NCBI GenBank assembly: GCA_950295325.1
Contig: OX485804.1
Span: 25,172,001-25,236,000, forward strand
DNA: 64,000 nt
Origin: Polytrichum commune
Lineage: Eukaryota; Streptophyta; Polytrichopsida; Polytrichales; Polytrichaceae
Direction of reading: 5' to 3'
Shown: positions 57,191 through 64,000 of the stretch, piece by piece
Position numbering within the stretch: position 1 is the first letter of the stretch
Layout of the letters: each line of letters starts with the position of its first letter
Notes under the pieces: model-generated
Seen by the model: the letters and a program-made list of their open reading frames with translations, nothing else
What the model was told of the DNA's origin: nothing
Database searches by the model: none
Translations under genes and position numbers: made by a program

Positions 57191-60100
57191 GTTTGAAGGT
57201 TGATCGCATGGTAAATGAACCCGAATGGCATAGAAAAAACACCCGAAATGCGCTAAAGCCCTCCTTATATCGACCTAACCTAAGAAAGGTGATATCCACA
57301 CGGGATGTAACCTCACGATGGACAAAGGGTGGATTGACTTGGTGGTGGAGGTGATATCCATCCATGGAAAACGCCTCCGAAACATGAATTTAGGCATCGG
57401 AGCATGAATTTAGGCATCGAGGGTCAAGTCCGGAGTGTAAGTTAGTGGAGCAAGGCATCACCTGAGCAAGCTACATATGTAGATAGAGAGCCTACCTTGA
57501 AATCGTGTGGGCCGTCCTTAAACTCAGTCAAGGAGGGAGGGATTCCTAGCTTGTGGAAGCACCCTTATGAACACTTCCATGGAAGGGTAACAAGATAATG
57601 TATACTTGAGTGTCACCGACTCTATTTGTCTTGCTCACTACGAATTGTAAACCGCCCGTGTAGTGTCACCGCCACTAAATGTAAACTTAGCATTATTCAT
57701 CATTCTTTGTAAAAATAAAATAAGATTGGGCATTATAGGTTTATAGTGCTGTGATTATTGTCACGTTTTAGGTGATTTTTCATCCAAATTGTAATCATTC
57801 ATGACAATATTTCATTACAAACTTGTTGGGGTGCGAAGTGTACCATGCTTTGTTTCAATAATTTGCATGGAACTCATGCATCGTGGCACAAAAGAGTGGG
57901 TGACCAACTGCTCATCAGCACTCCCATGGAGCATGTAGGGTTTTGGGCAATGGACGAACTAAAAGTAAGTTGGGATGTTAGTAGTTGTAAACTTATTCGA
58001 AAGAGATGTCATTACAAAAGTTATCATAGTGACATAACATATCATATGACACTAAATACATTATTTAGTGTAGTTACATTCATGTATAAGGTGTGTGCGC
58101 CTTATGTGGTCACTCTTCTTAAACAATTCCTTTCTTCTTCTTCTTCTTCTTTTAACTTTTTGCTTGAACCCCCAAGCTGTTGATGGGATTGGAGTGTGTC
58201 CTCAATGTTTGAACACTATTCTAGGTTCATTAGTTAACAAAATTGCGAGGGTCTACATAATCACGTGTAGAGAAAGAAAAAACCTACATTTTTGACCTTG
58301 TATAAATCCGATTTCAAAACTTGAAATGACAATCTTCATGACTCCCAATTGCTTGCTAGAGTAGACAACATCTACTGATCCGGTCCAACAATCAAATTGT
58401 TTGTGGAGTTGGAAGTGCCCACAATAGGGGGCTCAAGGTTCATGCCATTAAAGTAAGTGGGTCTAGTACTAAGCTCCCTATAGGGGTATGGCTAATTTGT
58501 CCCAAGTTAATCTCACTAGGCTAATGCAAGGCCTCTCATGCTAACTTTGGGGTCACCTTTTCTATTAAAAGAAATATCCAAAAACTTAAAGAGGTTCTCA
58601 ACGTTTGCACCTTCCCACTTACTTTGGTATTGAATAAATGGTTTTTCAAACTGATAATGATAAAACACCACACCTCACAAGGCAACTCAATGACTCAAGC
58701 CGAGCTTAGGGGAGATGCAAGGAGAAGACCCAAGACAAGACCCACTTCAACTTTACTTGAGTGGCACGAAGCCTTGGCCACAATAAGGGATTTCATGCAT
58801 GCAAGGTATGTGGGTGTTATTTGGCTCATTTTTCATGTTCTCCAACTTCTACCATCTAGCTTTACACAACAAAACGTGTGTTGCATTAGCATATCAACAC
58901 TTAAACATATGCACAAACGGGATTGAAAATCAGACCTCCCTTTGTTTAGTTACGATTTGTTGATTTCTCAACTAGATACATAGGTCTTCCCAATGTGTTC
59001 AATATCAAGTGTAGAGTGGTTGTTCTTAATACTTCAGGACATATTCCACTCTCTTATAAACAAGCGTCTTTGTAATGCTTTGTTCTTTGGTCCTCTCCTA
59101 ACCACATACCCATCAAATCCAGTGGTCCGATTAAGAAAACGAGCCACGTAACATCCATCTACCTTACATGTACAAGTTTAACTCAGAAACATGACTTGGT
59201 GAGAATGAATCTGGCCATGGGGCCCTGCCTGCATATCCAGGTCGCAGCCAGAATCCACACACACATATACCTCCGGCTTCTCCCTTGTTTCTGTTTCCAA
59301 GGTTGCATCCTTGAGAATCTGAACATCGAACAAGGGAGAAACACAGCGGGATTCTCACTCTTTACGTTCTTGAGCTGATCCACATCCATTTCCACAGCAA
59401 GCAGAGTACACGTAGATTGCAGTTTTCAACACCCAAGTTATCTTTAGGAGGGGGGTCACGCCTGTTCAAACACCATTTTCGAAACAAGAGCTCAGTGGGC
59501 CAAGGAGGAAGAATATTGGCCTCTGCATGCACCTAACCTTGGGGAGCTTATTTTTGGGTTGTAGAAAGGTCAGTTTTCAACTTGCAACACCAGTTTTAAC
59601 TCTCGGAAAAAAACCTATGTTTTGGGAGTAGAGTTGAAAATGGAAACTTCTAGGAAAAAGGAAGCAGAAAGACCAACCTTGGAATGAACATTCTTGCACC
59701 TTGGCCTACCAGACCCCCCTTTCAGAACCAGGGTTTATGAACGTGTGCGACACCCACAAAGAGAATTGAGGATGACTTCATCACATGGTATCTTATCTCA
59801 CCCTAGCAACTTTTCGGATGACACTTCTCATGAGTAAGTGAACACATGTTGTCATGGGTGATGGATGAGTCCATCCATTGGCCAAAACGTTACCTTCTCG
59901 TGTCAGCAACTCGTGATGAATTACTGTCATGGATGAGTGAAATTCGGATGGAGAATCCCTTGGTAAGTGACAGTAATTGCAACTCTGTAACTCCATAATC
60001 ACCCAATTTTTTTACAAGGAATGCCAAATAAAGTTGGATTCACATTTAGTGTTGGTGACACCACGCCACGGTTTACAATCAGTATTGTGCAAGACGATTA

Positions 60101-61393
60101 GAATTGGTGCTACTAAATATCATATTAAGCGAGGTTAGGATTCCTTCAAGCTACATATTCTTGTCCTAGTAGGTACGCACATGTTATAATCACTCCAGCA
60201 TCACCATCCATGACCATTGTAACCATTGTCTTCGAGCAAAATAAATTGCTACCTGTGTGGCCAAGGGCTTCATTGCCTTCGATTTGTACTGAAGACACTG
60301 ACTGACTGCAACAGAAGAGCTCACGAGATGCTCCATGGTAGCTCTGCGCCATCAATTCAATTTCCGTTCCACAAGTGTTTTTTTACGAGATTGTAGGACT
60401 CCCTTGCACATAACACCAAACATTTGGCCTATGTCTTGTATACGATTCACACAGCTACTCGAGGCGTGAGGAGAACTGAGATATGACAAGCTATGGACTA
60501 GGTAACCCTCAAGGGTGGGAGGTCTGATGAATATTACTGGACATAACCAAATGGGCACCATCTCCTCTAGGCCCTCTATTACAGTTTAGATGGAGGGTTA
60601 TGTTCTAGGAAAGTCGTCATCTTCCTGAGTTTTGGAAAGTCACCTCAAGCACCAAATGGTTATGGGTTACAAGCAGCATCCATGTGAATTCCATATCCAT
60701 GCCAGACATTGCCTGGATGATGAAGACAAGTCGAGCATGTACACTTTTAGATGCCAGAGCGATATCTCCTCAAAATACTACACCACTTTAGAAGCTTATT
60801 AAAGAAAACCTATACCTCTTAAAAGTGGATTTCAGCATACGGATGACATCTTTGTAAAGTAAGGATTGCTCAAAAAGAAATTCAGCCGTCCACATGTCCA
60901 AAATTTAGAATACTACACTGGTATGGTCGGGATTTAATCTAATTATAACACAACGCTGCAAACGAATCCTGAGCATCTCTACGGGAGCCTGAATTGTACA
61001 TTGGACAGAATATCTGTCAAAGAACTGTCTGGTCTTGCCATTTTTTGCCAGCCCATCAAGTTTCAAAGCATGTACATCTCATGGTGGCTCAGTACAATGG
61101 TAACAAGGGCTCGGCTTAGCTGCCCATCACGGTCAGAATACATGACATGTGCATAGTGTACTCTATACCTGATTCAATTCGAGTCCACTTGAAGTGGTTG
61201 GATTTGATTTTTGGCAACCTATTCCAGTATACAAATTTTTAAGTCTTCCTGCATCCCAAACGAAAAAAAGATTCTTGCCAATATGCAGGCGTCCTGTTTT
61301 CTTGAAGGGTTCCACAAGGCTGTACAGACATATCTTGTTGATTGCTCAGTGAAGCTTGATGAACAAGAAATGAGAGCACTCCTGAAGATGATC
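57191..61393. other. Intergenic DNA downstream of the unknown gene
   Basis: The first few hundred bases below 61393 should contain that gene's 3' untranslated region. Short minus-strand frames at 59183-59395 and 60146-60561 have gene-like base composition but no motif or linking splice sites, so they are not called. Confidence 0.45.
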
Positions 61394-63734
61394 TTAATCA
61401 TCGTCGTCATCGGAGTCCAAGTCATCACTTAGGTCGTCAAACCAATTGTTCAACAAGTTGTTATTTTCAATTCCTCCAAACTCTTCGTCATCGTCCTGCA
61501 AGTGATGCAACAGTGTCAAGGACATGCATGCAGCTTTTCGTGTAGGAACAACTTCCCGAGATGCATTCCTGAGAACTTGCTGATGAGTACTCTTCAAATT
61601 GTATCACCAATCAATCACCATTCAGAGGTTCTCAAAGAGGAAACAAATCATACGCAAAAAAACAAATGCAGATTGAAACCCTTACCCTATTGTTCCACTC
61701 GGTAAGTCTTGCGTTCTTCGCCATGTACTCTTCCATTGTCCAAGGTTGCACGTCACGTTGCTACACAAGGTGCAATGACAAGTCAGTCACAGTTAAAACC
61801 CGTTCTCCACATCTGTAAACAACTGCAAGGTTCATCAACACCAAGGACTACTACATGGGATTGGCGAGTCATCCATGGATGAAATAAGTGACTAGTTCCG
61901 ACAACCCTTCTGCTCTTGCATGAGCAATCAATTATGAACTGTGCAAAGAGGACATATAATTAGTAGTGCTCACATTCGACTCAACAGTTGTAAACTGGAG
62001 GTCTTTCTGCTTTGATGTTTGGCGAGGAGCTGTTCTGATCTGGGCAACTGTAAGAGATACTTGAGAAGGAGCGCCCCAGCCTTCAAAAATACCCAGCTTC
62101 GGCGACACCACTGCATTAGCCACACTTGCTATCAGCCAATCCATGCACAATGACAAAAAAGCAAAACGACAACATACACAAGACTAGCTTATCATTCATT
62201 TGATATTGCTTGGCATAATCCATCGCCATTGGGATCAGTAACATATTCAAGAAATTGTGGAATATTCTCTTGGGTTCCATGTAGAAACCTAGGGGCTTGC
62301 CCTTGGGGGAGATAGGTGCCAGCCAACTTGTCCTCGCCCAATCAAGGTGTTCACCTTCGAAAGGAGGCAATAGTCTTCAGAGCCCTCTAATTCTCGTAAT
62401 GCCCATTCCGAGACCACATACAAACCTAGACCAACTCAAAACTGAAGCAACACCAAAATTCACGCCGGAGGAGTCGGAGCTACCTTTCGATCTTTCTTTT
62501 CTTTTCTTTTCTTTCCTTCTCTTAGGAAGAGTGCAAGTATGACGAGCAAGAAAATAAACAAGCAACGTCTAGAGGTTCAGAAAGCCTTACACTTTGCCTC
62601 CCGGGCATCCGCAGCTCCACTTGGCTCCCTTTGCTGCTCTTTCAGATGACCCTGCGCATAAGGGCACCTTTGAGTACCTTATGGTCGACTGTGCTCTACT
62701 TAAGTCAAAATTGCAAAACCTGGAATCAGCAGCAGTAATTTGACCTAGGGCAATGAACCTGGAAAAGTGACTCACCCCGTGTTTGTGGAAGAGCTTGTGA
62801 ACTGATCCAATAAAGAATTGCAGGAAAGGCCAATCCAGAACAGACCACCACCACAAACAAGCACAGTTAGATGACGTCTTCAAGATGAATTTTCTAATAT
62901 AGTTATAAAGTGATGCCAAGGGTTTCTTGACACAAAACAGAAGTTGTGAAGCGACCAAACTATAGAAACGTCTCTCGAGATGTGACCACCTCATGAGGTA
63001 TAAAAGATAATTATCCACAGAAAATAATGTTTTAGTAAGATCTTATCACTTGAGATTGAGAGTCTGCTTTATAGCATGTAGGCCATAAAGGGTTCATGAC
63101 AACATTATGACATTCCTTCACTGCTTCCATGCTCTCCTTCGAACTGTTCCAACAGAGTCATTTTGACATAAAAAGGGAGTAGGAATTGACGACATGTTGA
63201 TCAATACGCAAATTTTACGAGAGATGTTCAGCGGCTCTCTTACTTCCTTTGGTCGCCTTCGTGAACATGTCCGGCTCCTTAAATCCTACCATCACCGATT
63301 CAGGGCAAGGGTCTGCTAGTTCACGAAGCTGCAGACATAACCCAACAAAACAACACTTAAATGCTTGAGAAGTGGAGGCCTTATGTGTTATACATATGAG
63401 AGAGCAACCTTCTTCAAGAGGATTTCTCCTTTGCACTTGAGCCATGTGACCGGAGAAAACTTCCTTTTTGTCATGACGTAGATCCCTTGTTTGTTTTTCA
63501 TTGTGCTAAATAAATTTTGGCATGGAAGAGGGATCCTACACAGTCAATCAAGTAGGGGAGCCAACAAACAAAGGGATAAAAATAAAATACCTCGCGCTGT
63601 TCTCTTTCAGCCTCCCTCTTGGCCTCTTCGGCAACCCTCTTGGCCTCCTTCTTGGCTTCCTTCATTGCCAATCGTTGCAACTTCTCTTCTTCAAATTGCG
63701 CGAGCAGAGGCTTGCCCATTGGCTTTGCATGTTT
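61394..63734 (-). CDS. Spliced gene of unknown function, K/E/R coiled coil and acidic C-terminus (5' end not resolved)
   Basis: I do not recognise the family. Five or six exons can be read on the minus strand with GT-AG borders: 63734-63591, 63328-63244, 62651-62591 (least certain), 62110-61974, 61760-61686 and 61495-61394. The first is exactly 48 codons, starts KHAKPMGKPL and runs into a Lys/Glu/Arg/Ala-rich coiled coil (MKEAKKEAKRVAEEAKREAE). The second reads ELADPCPESVMVGFKEPD. The last three join in phase: GIFEGWGAPSQVSLTV, then QPWTMEEYMAKNARLTEWNN, then an acidic tail with NNWFDDLSDDLDSDDDDD before the stop. Phase from 62591 to 62110 does not close, so an exon is probably missing there. 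The 5' end may lie beyond the window. A coiled coil plus acidic tail would suit a nuclear or chaperone-like protein, but that is only inference. Confidence 0.62.
62280..62390 (-). repeat. Dispersed repeat fragment within the unknown gene
   Basis: The minus strand here (ATTGCCTCCTTTCG, then GGCTGGCACCTATCT, then AGGGCAAG) closely matches the plus strand at 23092-23222. An apparent open frame of about 84 codons over 62116-62370 includes this repeat, so I treat it as transposon-derived intron sequence and not as an exon. Confidence 0.7.
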
Positions 63735-64000
63735 CTACCCACAAATACAACGGGCATACATAAGTCAAATGTAACAATATACAACATACGTTACTCTAAC
63801 CACAACAATTTCGTCCCTGTTTTCGTTTATGGAATCAGTTCTTTGTTGCAACGAAGGATGAATGCAGAGCAAGTCCAGAGTCGTGCACGGCTGCTTTGCT
63901 CTTCCAGCGGATAACGATGTTGATTGCCCGCTTATAACCCCTTGTTGCAGGGCTACCTTTCTCCTCAACTTTTAAAAGAATAAAATGAAGGAAGGCTAAC

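Noticed and set aside
62116..62370. 84-codon open frame considered as an exon of the unknown gene
   Set aside because: Much of it matches a dispersed repeat at 23.1 kb, and the stretch ends in a pyrimidine-rich region before a good acceptor site.

Overview
This is eukaryotic nuclear DNA and almost certainly from a land plant. It has spliced genes with GT-AG introns, a plant-type SUVR3 histone methyltransferase, and plant-style LINE, Copia, Ty3/Gypsy, CACTA, Tourist-like and SINE insertions. The species cannot be named from the sequence. The size of the repeat-filled spaces and the LINE type would suit a large, repeat-rich genome (a fern or another non-flowering lineage is possible), but that is a guess. 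There are no bacterial operons, CRISPR arrays or rRNA genes.

Layout. 1-8.3 kb: AT-rich intergenic DNA with one 389-bp-offset duplication, microsatellites, and half of a foldback element at 7.6-8.0 kb. 8.3-14.06 kb: a large decayed LINE on the minus strand, with ORF1, an ORF2 start carrying a 2A-like motif, endonuclease, RNase H and C-terminal domain. Its reverse transcriptase is missing. 14.1-19.3 kb: GC-rich and A/C-rich remnants plus an array of small palindromes. 19.4-21.5 kb: a tRNA-derived SINE and a foldback element of about 1.4 kb. 24.9-28.1 kb: two Tourist-like MITE copies, a SINE, a zinc-knuckle LINE fragment and a 156-bp tandem array. 29.6-34.3 kb: a LINE 3' fragment meets a probable Ty3/Gypsy LTR with a tRNA-Asp primer site, and a CACTA element with a perfect 3-bp target duplication sits in the Gypsy leader. 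34.7-36 kb: a second LINE ORF1 copy. 36.7-39.2 kb: an internally deleted Copia element with both LTRs and a 120-bp tandem repeat in its leader. 39.6-50.2 kb: a SINE, a palindromic LINE-derived foldback, a related single copy, and another MITE. 50.26-52.46 kb: the complete three-exon SUVR3 gene, minus strand. 54.5 kb: a perfect 37-bp hairpin. 56.6-57.2 kb: a fourth MITE. 61.39-63.73 kb and probably beyond the right edge: a second spliced minus-strand gene of unknown function.

Only two host genes can be supported, both on the minus strand in the right-hand fifth. SUVR3 is predicted to act on histones in the nucleus. The second gene encodes a K/E/R-rich coiled-coil segment and a very acidic C-terminus. 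The rest is transposons and their decay products. The most notable observations are the 2A-like motif in the plant LINE, that LINE's loss of reverse transcriptase with endonuclease and RNase H left adjacent, the long inverted repeats that could yield double-stranded RNA, and the perfect 37-bp hairpin whose arm matches a second site in the window.
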